Source: Borrelia recurrentis A1
GTDB taxonomy: Bacteria > Spirochaetota > Spirochaetia > Borreliales > Borreliaceae
DNA: 64,000 nt
Direction of reading: 5' to 3'
Assembly: GCF_000019705.1 (NCBI RefSeq)
Contig: NC_011244.1
Location: 682,001 to 746,000, forward strand
Shown in pieces: positions 10,286 through 19,539 of the stretch. The notes under the pieces are model-generated. The model made no database searches and was not told the origin of the DNA. It saw nothing but the letters and a program-made list of their open reading frames with translations. Position numbers and translations under genes: made by a program. Numbering within the stretch: the stretch's first letter is position 1; each line of letters opens with the position of its first letter.

Positions 10286-11719
10286 ATGAGTGGAAAGAAT
10301 GTATCTAATTTTGATGTTGTAATTTTTGGTGTTACTGGTAATTTGGCTAGAAAAAAACTTATTCCTTCGCTTTTTAATTTATATAAAGATGGTTATATTA
10401 GTAATTTTAGAATTATTGGATTTGCACGAAAAAATTTTACCGATGAAGAAATTAAAAATTATATTAAGGACGCTTTGTGGCAAGAAGAGTTTACTGCTTT
10501 GGTTGATAATTTTTTACAATTTGTTATTTATTTATCAGGAGATTTTAGAGATAAAAATGCTTATTTAAAATTATTATCTCTTTTGAGTAATAGAGAGAAA
10601 ATATATTATCTTGCAACATCTCCTGAATTTTATGAATCGATAATTGAAAATTTAAAGTTGTATTTATGTGATGATACTTCATATTTATCTAAGATTATTC
10701 TTGAGAAACCTTTTGGCAGTGATCTTGATACTGCTAGGTTTTTAAATTCTCTTCTCTATTCTGTATTTAAAGAAGAGCAAATCTATAGAATAGATCATTA
10801 TTTAGGGAAAGAAACAGTTCAGAATATTTTTACATTTAGATTTGGGAATTCTATTTTTGAGAATATTTGGAATAATCGTTATGTAGATTTTGTTCAAATT
10901 ACAGTAGCAGAAGAAGTTGGTATTGATGGTAGGGCTGAATATTATGATTCTGTTGGAGCATTAAGGGATATGGTTCAAAATCATATTTTGCAGCTCTTAA
11001 GTCTTATTGCTATGGAACCCCCTATTGGATTTAATGCTGATTTTATTCATGATGAAAAGGTTAAAGTTTTGAAAAGTTTAAGAAAGTTTAATCAAGATAC
11101 TATGAAAGATAATATTATTAAAGGTCAATATGTGTGTTCTAAAGTACAAGGTGTTTCTAGAAAGGGATATAGGAAAGAAGCTAATTTTTTGTGTAATTCA
11201 GATACGGAAACCTATTTGGCTATGAAATTATTTATTGATAATTGGCGTTGGTCTGGTGTTCCTTTTTATATTAGAACAGGAAAAGCACTTGTTAGGAAAT
11301 TTTCAGAGATATATATTCAGTTTAAAAAACCTAATTTTACTATTTTTAATACTGGACTATCTAATCTTGCAAATGCTTTGGTTTTTAGAATACAACCGAG
11401 AGATGGAATTGAAATTAAATTTAATACTAAAAAACCAGGTTATAATTATGAAATTCAAGAAGCTAATATGGAATTTTCTTATCATGCTTCATTTAATAAA
11501 TTTTTTGGTGAGTCTTATGAGAGATTACTTTTTGATGCCTTTTTAGGTGATAGAACTTTGTACGCTCGTAATGATGAGATTGATAGTTCTTGGGAATTTG
11601 TATCAGATATTCTTGATAAATGGGGAAATATAGAGAATATGGATTATTTTTATGGATCTGAAGGACCAATTGAAGCCAATTTGATATTGGAAAAGGATCA
11701 TTTTTGGCGCAAAATGTAA
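10286..11719 (+). CDS. zwf: Glucose-6-phosphate 1-dehydrogenase
   Basis: Zwf oxidises glucose 6-phosphate to 6-phosphogluconolactone and makes NADPH at the start of the oxidative pentose phosphate pathway. The 477-aa protein has the N-terminal nucleotide fingerprint GVTGNLARKKLIPSL; Asn replaces the usual Asp of GxxGDLA. It also has EKPFG and the active-site motif RIDHYLGKE (around 172-180). The ATG follows a GGAG-like site. A likely -10 box sits at 10261. In this organism the pathway probably supplies NADPH for HMG-CoA reductase and redox defence. Corresponds to BB0636. Confidence 0.95.
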   Translation: MSGKNVSNFDVVIFGVTGNLARKKLIPSLFNLYKDGYISNFRIIGFARKNFTDEEIKNYIKDALWQEEFTALVDNFLQFVIYLSGDFRDKNAYLKLLSLLSNREKIYYLATSPEFYESIIENLKLYLCDDTSYLSKIILEKPFGSDLDTARFLNSLLYSVFKEEQIYRIDHYLGKETVQNIFTFRFGNSIFENIWNNRYVDFVQITVAEEVGIDGRAEYYDSVGALRDMVQNHILQLLSLIAMEPPIGFNADFIHDEKVKVLKSLRKFNQDTMKDNIIKGQYVCSKVQGVSRKGYRKEANFLCNSDTETYLAMKLFIDNWRWSGVPFYIRTGKALVRKFSEIYIQFKKPNFTIFNTGLSNLANALVFRIQPRDGIEIKFNTKKPGYNYEIQEANMEFSYHASFNKFFGESYERLLFDAFLGDRTLYARNDEIDSSWEFVSDILDKWGNIENMDYFYGSEGPIEANLILEKDHFWRKM

Positions 11720-11916
11720 TTATATATGGTATTTAATCTTATGTAAAGTAATAATTTTATATAAATTTAATTTATTCTCTTTTTTGCATTAATTTTTAGA
11801 TTTAATATGAATTTTTCAATTAAAGCCCATTAATATTTTGTTTTATGCTATAATATTAGAAATATATATCTAGAGTTTATTATTTGGTTTTAGGATTTGA
11901 TTAGGGTTTATTGATT

Positions 11917-12541
11917 ATGAAGTTAAGTGTAGTTTTGTTAAATTTTGATTCTTTATCAAAATGGGTATTATTGTAATTCTTTAATACCTTTAATCTTAAG
12001 ATATATATTAATTTCATATGAATTGTTTTTATTCATGTTTGAATTATTTGTTTTACTTTTTCTTAGATGGGAGATATTGCAGGGAAATATTTATAGATAT
12101 ATTGAAATTTGGTATAGATTTGTGATCCTTTATATCTTATGCAAGCTTATGCAAATTAGCTAGAGGAAACGTTGTAAGTCTGAGTTATGGATCTAGATGT
12201 TATTGAATGGCAAACTTTTATTATGATGAATAAATAAATGATTAGAGTAAATTGTTAAGATTGAGGATGGGATGGTGACTTGACAAGGTTTGTATAATGA
12301 TCATTTTGTTTTGTTATAGTGAGATAATATTTTCTTATTTGTTAACATGTTTGTAGTAAGAAGACAAGGTGGTGATATTTATTGATAATATTTCTTATTG
12401 ATATGAGTTATTCTTTCTAAGAAGTGTTTATTTGCATTTTACAGGTCTCAAATTTTTATTAGGTAATTATAGTTTTATTTATTAATTGTTTTTATGATTT
12501 TACTTATAGTTTATTTTGAGATAGATAAAGATATTTTTTGA
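11917..12541 (+). pseudogene. Possible decayed nhaC paralogue in the zwf-nhaC gap
   Basis: The 924-base gap from 11720 to 12643 has no intact gene. B. burgdorferi carries two adjacent nhaC genes here (BB0637 and BB0638, from memory), whereas only one is intact in this window. Fragments look like a broken membrane protein. Frame 11945-12163 reads CNSLIPLILRYILIS and later LFLRWEILQGNIYRYIEIW, loosely parallel to the intact copy's GLVPFLVFIVLYV and FLLFKGSFIDKLNEF. Near the end, VFMILLIVYFEIDKDIF then a stop (12539-12541) resembles a last helix plus charged tail. Frameshifts and deletions would be needed, and the similarity is by eye only. Confidence 0.33.
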
Positions 12542-12643
12542 TTTTTTACTAAAAATTAAATTTATTGAGGTTTCTTAAAATTAAAAAAGAAAGAGATCTA
12601 AATAGTAATTTACATCAATTTGTGGATTATATAGGGGGTTAAA

Positions 12644-13969
12644 ATGAACACAGATAGTCATATAAAACCAAACTTTTTTGGGCTTGTTCCTTTTCTTGTT
12701 TTTATTGTTCTGTATGTAGGAACAGGAATAGTTTTAGAGATTCAAGGTGTAGAGATGGCTTTTTATCAAATGCCACCAATAATTGCTATGTTATTAGCTG
12801 TTGTCACGGCATTTCTTTTATTTAAAGGTTCATTTATAGATAAATTGAATGAATTTGTTGAAGGGTGTGCACAGAATGATATTATATTTATATCTTTTAT
12901 ATTTATGATTTCAGGTGCTTTTTCTGCTGTTTGTAAAGAAATAGGTAGCGTTGAAACTGTGGCAAATATTGGTCTTAAATATATACCTGCCAATTTATTA
13001 GTAGCTGGAATATTTTTAATATGTCTTTTCCTCTCTACGGCAACTGGTAGTTTTCTTGGAACTGTTGTTGCTATTACCCCAATTGGATTTGAGATAGCGG
13101 ATAAGAGCGGCATTCCATTGCCAGTGGTTGCAGGAGCTGTTCTTGGAGGTGGTGCTTTTGGTGATAGTATGTCTTTAATATCAGATACAACTATTATTGC
13201 AAGTCGTACCCAGGGAGTCAAAATTATAGATGTTTTTAGAAATGGTGTTTTTTTTACATTTCCTGCATCTATTTTATCAACTGTAGCATTTGCTATTTTA
13301 GGTTCTTATATGAGTGGTATTGGTGTTGAGTTTGAACTTGGTGATATAAATTATTTTAAAGTAATTCCTTATCTTTTTGTTATGATTTTTGCATTCTTAG
13401 GAGTAGATGTTTTTTTAGTTTTATTTTTTGGAATATTGATTGCTGGATTTATTGGCATTGTTAATGGTGATTTAACTTTGCTTTTAATGGCTCAAAAGAT
13501 TAATGAAGGACTTTTGGATTTAAGTGAGATGCTTATTATTGTTATTTTTACAGGTGGAATTTCTTATATGACTATTAATCATGGAGGTTTTGAGTGGATT
13601 TTAACCAAATTAAAATATTTAGCTAGATGTAGAAGAAGTGCTGAATTTACAATTACTTTTTTAATAATTATGGTAACAGGATTTTTATCAAATAGTGGTC
13701 TTGCAATTTTAGTTAATGGGACTGTTACTAAGGGAATATCTGAGGCCAATTCTGTTTGCCCTAAACGTTGTGCGGCATTGCTTTCAATTTCTTCTTGTGC
13801 TTTAATTGGTGCGTTGCCATATGGAATGCATATGATAAGTGTTATGAATATTGCAAAGGGAGCCATATCTCCACTTGATATTATGCCATTTTTGTTTTAT
13901 CAGGTTTTTTTAGGTATTATTATTATTTTTTCTATAGCCTTTTTTAAATTGAAAAAAATCAGTTTTTAA
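12644..13969 (+). CDS. nhaC: NhaC-type Na+/H+ antiporter
   Basis: This 441-aa inner-membrane protein has about eleven hydrophobic segments and the NhaC pattern GGGAFGDSMSLISDTTI (around residues 164-180). That motif is the polar core of the NhaC/ion transporter superfamily. It probably exchanges sodium for protons and so maintains cytoplasmic pH and Na+ levels. An AGGGGG ribosome site precedes the ATG. It is followed by a strong hairpin terminator shared with the convergent potD. Corresponds to BB0638. Exact substrate (Na+/H+ or another exchange such as malate/lactate) cannot be decided from sequence. Confidence 0.88.
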   Translation: MNTDSHIKPNFFGLVPFLVFIVLYVGTGIVLEIQGVEMAFYQMPPIIAMLLAVVTAFLLFKGSFIDKLNEFVEGCAQNDIIFISFIFMISGAFSAVCKEIGSVETVANIGLKYIPANLLVAGIFLICLFLSTATGSFLGTVVAITPIGFEIADKSGIPLPVVAGAVLGGGAFGDSMSLISDTTIIASRTQGVKIIDVFRNGVFFTFPASILSTVAFAILGSYMSGIGVEFELGDINYFKVIPYLFVMIFAFLGVDVFLVLFFGILIAGFIGIVNGDLTLLLMAQKINEGLLDLSEMLIIVIFTGGISYMTINHGGFEWILTKLKYLARCRRSAEFTITFLIIMVTGFLSNSGLAILVNGTVTKGISEANSVCPKRCAALLSISSCALIGALPYGMHMISVMNIAKGAISPLDIMPFLFYQVFLGIIIIFSIAFFKLKKISF

Positions 13970-13975
13970 ATTTAA

Positions 13976-13998
13976 TAGGCACTTTTTTAAAGTGCCTA
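13976..13998. terminator. Bidirectional terminator between nhaC and potD
   Basis: TAGGCACTT and AAGTGCCTA form a perfect 9-base stem with a 5-base loop. It sits between the convergent stops of nhaC (13969) and potD (14001). T-rich or A-rich flanks let it work in both directions. Confidence 0.8.
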
Positions 13999-14000
13999 TG

Positions 14001-15050
14001 TTAAGATGATATTTCTACATATATTCTCATTTGTTCTTCTTTCACTTTTTTAGATATTCTTTTAAATACTTCATGTTTTGAAAAATTTTTTGGAACAAAT
14101 CTATCATCTAAATATAGCTTCATTTCAGGTTTATTTGTTGCTTCTGATTTTAGTCTTTTAAGAACATTTTTATTTGGAGAATTATATTTTGTTTCTTCAA
14201 AGTTAGCATAAGATGCTTCGTTTTCATAAAGAAAATTTATGAATTTATAAGCAAGCTCTTTGTTGGGTGCGTCTGATGGAATTGCAAGGACATCAAACCA
14301 AAGATTTGTACTATTAGGTGTGTAAAAATCTAAATTTGGATCTTTAAGCATAGCATCTATGGCTTCTCCGCCCCATGTTAGTTGAATAGATGCTTCACCG
14401 TTTAGCATTAGTGATTTTGCAGCAATATCTGAGAAATAGCCTACTACTAAGGAGACTTGGTTTTTTAGTAGTTTTTCAGCTTCTTTTATGATAGGTATGC
14501 TGTGCTCATTTAATGAATAACCAAGTTTTTTAAGTGCAACCCCGATATTTTCTTTTGGAGAATCTAACATTGCAATTTCTTTTTTATATTTTTCATTAAA
14601 TAATATATCAAATTCATTCATATCATTTATATCAATTTTATTTTTATGATAAAGTATTCCTAGTACTCCCCAAAAAATAGGCACGGAATAAAGGTTTCCA
14701 GGGTCATATTCTAGGTTTTTTAATTCATCTAGTATATTTTTTTTTACATTTGGTAGTTTTGAATGATCTAAAAGTTCAATTTTGTTTTCATCTCTTAAAT
14801 CGCCAATAAGATATTCTGATGGAACTATGATGTCATAATAATTTTTTGTGTTATTAAATTTTGCCATCATTTCTTCCGTATTGTTGAAACAGTCATAATT
14901 TATTTTTACATTATGTTCTTTTTCAAATTGAGCTAATAAATTTTCATCAATATATTCTGCCCAGTTAAGGATATTCAGAACATTTTGTTTTTTTTGTGAG
15001 GAACAAGACACAATAATTAAAATTATTATAAGTATTAAAACTTTTTTCAA
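14001..15050 (-). CDS. potD: Spermidine/putrescine-binding lipoprotein PotD
   Basis: PotD is the substrate-binding protein of the PotABCD polyamine importer, here lipid-anchored in the periplasm. It has a hydrophobic signal ending in IVSC (lipobox) and the family opening LNILNWAEYIDENLL. Residues such as those in WGGEAIDAM match the polyamine-site region. An upstream in-frame TTG at 15056 is only one base from AAGGAG. The TTG at 15050 has a 7-base spacing and gives MKKVLILIII, so I prefer it (349 aa). Last gene of potABCD. Corresponds to BB0639. Confidence 0.9.
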   Translation of the reverse strand: MKKVLILIIILIIVSCSSQKKQNVLNILNWAEYIDENLLAQFEKEHNVKINYDCFNNTEEMMAKFNNTKNYYDIIVPSEYLIGDLRDENKIELLDHSKLPNVKKNILDELKNLEYDPGNLYSVPIFWGVLGILYHKNKIDINDMNEFDILFNEKYKKEIAMLDSPKENIGVALKKLGYSLNEHSIPIIKEAEKLLKNQVSLVVGYFSDIAAKSLMLNGEASIQLTWGGEAIDAMLKDPNLDFYTPNSTNLWFDVLAIPSDAPNKELAYKFINFLYENEASYANFEETKYNSPNKNVLKRLKSEATNKPEMKLYLDDRFVPKNFSKHEVFKRISKKVKEEQMRIYVEISS

Positions 15051-15067
15051 AATCAAACTCCTTTTAA

Positions 15068-15859
15068 TTAAATTTCTGTATCTACCGTTAATTTTTTAAT
15101 TCCTACGTATTTATTGATAATGAATAAAAGACTAAGTATTACGAAAAATAGTATGGAGGAAATGGCATTAATTATGGGTTTGATTCCTCTTTTAGTTAAA
15201 GAATTTATTAATATTGATAAATTATTAAATCCTTGCCCTGTTGTAAAAAATGATATTAAAAAATCATCAACTGATAACGTAAATGCAATAAGTCCCCCTG
15301 TTGCTATACTTCCAAGTATTTCTGGGAGTATTATGTTTGTAAAAATTTGGGTTTCTGATGCTCCTAAGTCACGAGCTGCATCAATGATATTGTCTGAGAG
15401 AGAATATAGCTTGGGTAGAATTATTATTATTATATAAGGTGTTGAAAAGATTATATGTGACATTAACATTGTAGAGAATCCTAGTTGTATTTTGATTAAA
15501 GAATAAAATGTCATTAAACTAATTCCTGTTACAATGTCAGGATTGATTATTGGTATTTTATTTATTGATAGGAGTATAGTTTTTATTTTTTTATTTTTTA
15601 TTTTATAGATACTGTAGGCTCCCAAAATTCCAATTATAATAGAAATTAAAGATGATATTATTGCTACCAGCAAGGTATTATATATAACAATTTTTATTTG
15701 TTTTGATGCAAATACTTCTTTGTACCATTTTAAGCTAAATCCTTCAAAAAAAAATCCATTGTCTCCTGAGTTGAAAGAATAAATTATTAAAATTATTATG
15801 GGAGCATAAATAAAGCTAAGTGTCAAAAATAAAAAAGTATTTTTTAATATTTTAAGCAT
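15068..15859 (-). CDS. potC: Spermidine/putrescine permease PotC
   Basis: PotC is one of two membrane subunits of the polyamine ABC importer. The 263-aa protein has about six membrane helices. It carries the ABC permease EAA loop as DAARDLGASETQIFTNIILPEI (residues about 165-186), which contacts PotA. It starts 9 bases after potB and ends 17 bases before the chosen potD start. A GAGGT ribosome site precedes the ATG. Corresponds to BB0640. Confidence 0.92.
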   Translation of the reverse strand: MLKILKNTFLFLTLSFIYAPIIILIIYSFNSGDNGFFFEGFSLKWYKEVFASKQIKIVIYNTLLVAIISSLISIIIGILGAYSIYKIKNKKIKTILLSINKIPIINPDIVTGISLMTFYSLIKIQLGFSTMLMSHIIFSTPYIIIIILPKLYSLSDNIIDAARDLGASETQIFTNIILPEILGSIATGGLIAFTLSVDDFLISFFTTGQGFNNLSILINSLTKRGIKPIINAISSILFFVILSLLFIINKYVGIKKLTVDTEI

Positions 15860-15868
15860 GTTAATACC

Positions 15869-16672
15869 TCATATTTTTTCTGTTTTTTGCATTAATTTAA
15901 TTATTGTTAAATTAAATATTACTATGACTATCATTAAAATAAATGATATAGCAGATCCTGTATTCCAATCTGGTACAAATAAAAATTGTTTTTCAATTAA
16001 ATTTCCAAGTAAAATTTGTTTAGAACCTCCTAGAAGATCTGAGATAATGAACACTGTGATTGAAGGAATAAATACCATTATTATTCCTGTAGCAAGATAT
16101 GATAATGTTAACGGTATTTTGATATAGATTAATATTTGCCACATCCTAGCTCCTAGGTCCCTTGCTGCTTCGATGTATTCATATTTTATTTTTGAGAGCC
16201 CTATATATATTGGTAAAATCATAAATGGTAAAAAATTGTATATCATACCAATTATTACAGCTTTTTCATTGTAAAGTAAATCCATGGGTTTAAATCCCAT
16301 TGCTATAAATAAATTATTGATAATGCCATTTTTTCCAAGTATTCTAATCCAAGCATAACTTCTAAGTAGGGTATTAATCCACATAGGGAGTATTATCATT
16401 ATAATTAAATTGTTTTGAGTACTTTTTTTTGACATAGATATAAACCATGCTGTAGGATATCCAATTAATATGCAAAAAATTGTTGTAATTAATGCAAAAT
16501 TTATACTTCTTGAAAAAATTCTTAAGTAACTTGGTTCTAATAATCTTATAAAATTTGCAAATGTAAATTCGTTTCTTTCATTAAGAAACCCTAGAGTTAT
16601 TATTATGACTAGTGGGAAGATAATGAAGATTAATAAGAAGAGACTATATAATTTTAACATTATTTTATTCAT
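15869..16672 (-). CDS. potB: Spermidine/putrescine permease PotB
   Basis: PotB pairs with PotC to form the polyamine channel in the inner membrane. The 267-aa protein has about six helices and an EAA loop EAARDLGARMWQILIYIKIPL around residues 170-190. The ATG lies 5 bases beyond the potA stop, so translation is probably coupled. Corresponds to BB0641. Confidence 0.92.
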   Translation of the reverse strand: MNKIMLKLYSLFLLIFIIFPLVIIITLGFLNERNEFTFANFIRLLEPSYLRIFSRSINFALITTIFCILIGYPTAWFISMSKKSTQNNLIIMIILPMWINTLLRSYAWIRILGKNGIINNLFIAMGFKPMDLLYNEKAVIIGMIYNFLPFMILPIYIGLSKIKYEYIEAARDLGARMWQILIYIKIPLTLSYLATGIIMVFIPSITVFIISDLLGGSKQILLGNLIEKQFLFVPDWNTGSAISFILMIVIVIFNLTIIKLMQKTEKI

Positions 16673-16677
16673 ACTTA

Positions 16678-17721
16678 TTATTCCTTACACATTACATGAA
16701 TGTCATCAGGGCCTAGTGAAATGTCAACTTCTTCACCAACTTTTGTCAATTTTGTACTTTGGACTAACCAATTAGATTTTTGAATTTCTAATGTCATTTC
16801 GTAGTGTACACCCTGAAATATTGCGGAAGTGATTACACCACTTAAATGTCCTTGACCTTTTGGTAATATTTTTACATCTTCTGGTCTGATTACAAGGTCA
16901 ACAGATTCATTATTTTTAAATCCTTTATCAAGACATTGAAAAGTTTTTCCAAACATTTTCACTACAAATTCTTTTTCATAAGTTCCTTCAAAAATATTGC
17001 TTTCACCAATGAAGCTGGCTACAAATTTTGTTTTTGGTTCGTTGTAAATTTCTTCAGGTGTTCCAATTTGAAGAATTATTCCTTCATTCATTACTACTAT
17101 TCTGTCGCTCATTGTTAATGCTTCTTCTTGGTCGTGTGTCACATAGATAAATGTTATTCCGAGTTTTCTTTGAATTTTTTTAAGTTCTCTTTGCATTTCT
17201 TGTCTCATCTTTAAGTCTAGAGCTGAGAGAGGTTCATCTAATAATAAAAGTTTTGGTTCCATAATTATTGCTCTTGCTATTGCAACTCTTTGTTTTTGTC
17301 CGCCTGATAATTTATTAATATTTCTATATGCGTATTTTTGCATGCCAATTAGTGAGAGTACTGTTTTGACTTTTTCTTTGATTAAATTTTTATTTAATTT
17401 TTTTATTCGCAGTCCAAATGAGATATTGTCAAAGACATTCATGTGTGGAAATAGAGCATAGTTTTGAAATACTGTGTTGATCTCTCTTTTATTAGGTGTA
17501 ATTTTTGAAATCTCTTTTGATAAAAAATAAATTTCTCCTTCTTTTTGATTTAAGAAACCACCTATTATTTTTATTAACGTTGTTTTTCCGCATCCTGATG
17601 GGCCAAGTAAGGTAATAAATTCATTTTTTTTTATTTTTAAATTAATTGAATCTAGAGTTTTATTATTACTATCTGTGTAATAATGTTTTAAATTTTTAAT
17701 CTCTAGGATGTAATTATCCAA
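16678..17721 (-). CDS. potA: Polyamine ABC transporter ATPase PotA
   Basis: PotA powers polyamine import. The 347-aa protein has Walker [10 protein letters not shown] (about 39-47), the ABC signature [14 protein letters not shown], Walker [13 protein letters not shown], and the H-loop [11 protein letters not shown]-terminal TOBE-like domain follows ([12 protein letters not shown]). The start is TTG at 17719-17721, set by a strong GGAGGG 9 bases upstream. A TTTACA-N17-TATAAT promoter lies at 17774-17802. First gene of potABCD. Corresponds to BB0642. Confidence 0.95.
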   Translation of the reverse strand: MDNYILEIKNLKHYYTDSNNKTLDSINLKIKKNEFITLLGPSGCGKTTLIKIIGGFLNQKEGEIYFLSKEISKITPNKREINTVFQNYALFPHMNVFDNISFGLRIKKLNKNLIKEKVKTVLSLIGMQKYAYRNINKLSGGQKQRVAIARAIIMEPKLLLLDEPLSALDLKMRQEMQRELKKIQRKLGITFIYVTHDQEEALTMSDRIVVMNEGIILQIGTPEEIYNEPKTKFVASFIGESNIFEGTYEKEFVVKMFGKTFQCLDKGFKNNESVDLVIRPEDVKILPKGQGHLSGVITSAIFQGVHYEMTLEIQKSNWLVQSTKLTKVGEEVDISLGPDDIHVMCKE

Positions 17722-17773
17722 CTAATGGGACCCTCCTTTTTGTATGAGCCTATTATAAGCCACATGAGACTAG

Positions 17774-17802
17774 ATTATACTTTATATTAATGCTTATGTA
17801 AA
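17774..17802 (-). promoter_or_regulatory. Promoter of potABCD
   Basis: On the minus strand TTTACA (17797-17802), a 17-base spacer and TATAAT (17774-17779) form a near-consensus sigma-70 promoter. It lies about 50 bases before the potA start. It sits immediately downstream of the rbgA stop at 17808. Confidence 0.65.
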
Positions 17803-17807
17803 TGATT

Positions 17808-18659
17808 TTATTTATTGCTGTTATCAGGTCTTAAGTCAAGTATAATTTTTCCAAATTTTCCTTCTCTGTATTCTTTTATCAGTATTTTTGATGCACTCTC
17901 AATATCCGTTCCATATTTTTTATTGATAAATCCTCTTATTGTTGCAAATTCTTCTAAAATTTTAAGTGTGTCTGTTGATATTATATTATATTTTCCTATC
18001 AATTTGGTTTTGTTTTTTATATGCATTTCTTTAAGTAGATATAGGGCAAGTTCTGTATTATCTATAATTTCATTTTTGATCATGTCTAATATTGCTAATT
18101 TTTTTGCTATTTCTTGATTTTCTAGGTTGTGCCATAGTATTCCTGGCATGTCAAAGAGATTAATATCTTCATTTACTTTTAATATTTGTATATTTTTTGT
18201 GTGTCCTGGTTTATTTGCAACACTTGTACTTTTTTTTCCTACTAATAGATTAATTATTGATGATTTTCCAACGTTTGGGACTCCAATTACTAAAACTTTT
18301 ATTTTTTCTTTATAAGTTTTAATTTTTTTTATGTTAGCTATTTTTTTTATATTGTTTATTATTTGTTTTTTTATTCCTTTTTTATATATGTTTGTGATTA
18401 ATACATTATTACCAAGAGTTTCAAAATATTTTTTCCATTTTAGAATTTCTCCTTCGTGGACAAGATCTGATTTATTTAAAAGTATTATTTTATCTTTATT
18501 TGAGTTTTTGATTATTGTTTCTATGAGCGGGTTTTTGCTACTAAATGGAGCTCTGGCATCAAGTATTTCTAATACAATATTTGTTTTTTTGATATTTATC
18601 TGTATTAACTCTAAGGCCCGTTTCATATGGCCTGGAAACCAGTTGATTTTATTTGACAT
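17808..18659 (-). CDS. rbgA: Ribosome biogenesis GTPase RbgA (YlqF)
   Basis: RbgA is a GTPase that helps mature the 50S ribosomal subunit. The G motifs are circularly permuted, the hallmark of the family: DARAPFSS first, then NKSDL (G4), GVPNVGKSS (G1) and DMPG (G3). The family opening INWFPGHMKRALE begins at the internal ATG (18657-18659). I prefer that start (283 aa) to the in-frame ATG 24 bases upstream at 18683, which adds MKLRYNLK and lacks family support. Neither has a strong ribosome site. Corresponds to BB0643. Confidence 0.9.
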   Translation of the reverse strand: MSNKINWFPGHMKRALELIQINIKKTNIVLEILDARAPFSSKNPLIETIIKNSNKDKIILLNKSDLVHEGEILKWKKYFETLGNNVLITNIYKKGIKKQIINNIKKIANIKKIKTYKEKIKVLVIGVPNVGKSSIINLLVGKKSTSVANKPGHTKNIQILKVNEDINLFDMPGILWHNLENQEIAKKLAILDMIKNEIIDNTELALYLLKEMHIKNKTKLIGKYNIISTDTLKILEEFATIRGFINKKYGTDIESASKILIKEYREGKFGKIILDLRPDNSNK

Positions 18660-18816
18660 TTTTAAATTATATCTTAATTTCATTGTATGTGAAATATATG
18701 TTTTTTTTATGTTAAATTGTTGATTAATTGTATCTTTTGTAAAAATATTATAAATTTATATCTTTAAGCTTTTTTAGAATCTCTTTTAGATGATTGTATT
18801 GTAGGAGGTTTTTATT

Positions 18817-19500
18817 ATTAAGAAAGGTCTTATTGTGTCTTGTCAAGCACTTGAAGGGGAGCCATTGCATAGTAGTTTTATTATGTCTAAGATGGCTTTG
18901 GCAGCAAAAATGGGAGGAGCTATTGGAATTAGAGCTAATGGTGTTCTTGATATTCGTCAAATAAAATCAGAAGTTGATTTGCCAATTATAGGCATTATTA
19001 AGAGAGTTTATCACAATTCTTCTGTTTTTATTACACCTACTCTTAAAGAAGTTGATGAACTTTGTGATGAAGGGGTTGAGGTGATTGCTCTTGATGCTAC
19101 TTTTAGGAATCGTCCTGATGGGCTTTTGTTATCTGAATTTGTGAATAAAATTAAGGAAAAATATCCTAGCCAATTATTAATGGCAGATATTGGGTCTCTA
19201 GATGAGGCTTTAAATGCAGATCAACTTGGTTTTGATTTTATTGGTACAACTTTGCATGGATATACAGAAGATACCGAGGGATTTAATATTGCTGATAATG
19301 ATTTTGCTTTTTTAAAAAGTTTACTTAAATGTAATTTGAAAGCGCAATTGATAGTTGAAGGCAAAATTGATACTCCTCTTAAGGCTAAGAGAAGTTTTGA
19401 GTTGGGAGTTTCTTTGGTTGTTGTAGGTGGAGCTATTACACGACCTATGGAAATTACTAAAAGTTTTGTTGATAAAATAAATGAAGTTATAACAATTTAA
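18817..19500 (+). CDS. nanE: N-acetylmannosamine-6-phosphate 2-epimerase
   Basis: NanE interconverts ManNAc-6-P and GlcNAc-6-P, feeding amino sugar into glycolysis and cell wall. The protein has [43 protein letters not shown] and other (beta/alpha)8-barrel motifs. The only GTG near the start (18835) would delete the first beta strand and lies 26 bases from the strong AGGAGG at 18803-18808. The ATT at 18817, 8 bases from it, restores [10 protein letters not shown] (227 aa), so an ATT start is likely. ptsG follows 39 bases later. Corresponds to BB0644. Confidence 0.88.
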   Translation: MKKGLIVSCQALEGEPLHSSFIMSKMALAAKMGGAIGIRANGVLDIRQIKSEVDLPIIGIIKRVYHNSSVFITPTLKEVDELCDEGVEVIALDATFRNRPDGLLLSEFVNKIKEKYPSQLLMADIGSLDEALNADQLGFDFIGTTLHGYTEDTEGFNIADNDFAFLKSLLKCNLKAQLIVEGKIDTPLKAKRSFELGVSLVVVGGAITRPMEITKSFVDKINEVITI

Positions 19501-19539
19501 TAGTATATTTAATATTTTTAGGTATATAGGAGGGTTTTT

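Noticed and set aside
11945-12163. Open frame of 72 codons in the zwf-nhaC gap as a genuine small gene
   Set aside because: No start signal or ribosome site is visible and the composition fits a decayed membrane protein better; kept only as part of the possible pseudogene.
12277-12298. TTGACA followed by TATAAT in the zwf-nhaC gap as a promoter
   Set aside because: The two boxes are only 7 bases apart, far too close for sigma-70.
12766-13221. Open frame of 151 codons antisense to nhaC
   Set aside because: It mirrors the real membrane-protein gene, has no ribosome site and no recognisable domain; the plus-strand NhaC motifs explain the region.
18748-18960. Open frame of 70 codons antisense to the start of nanE
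   Set aside because: It covers the nanE ribosome site and start in antisense, has low complexity (Asn/Ser/His) and no domain.
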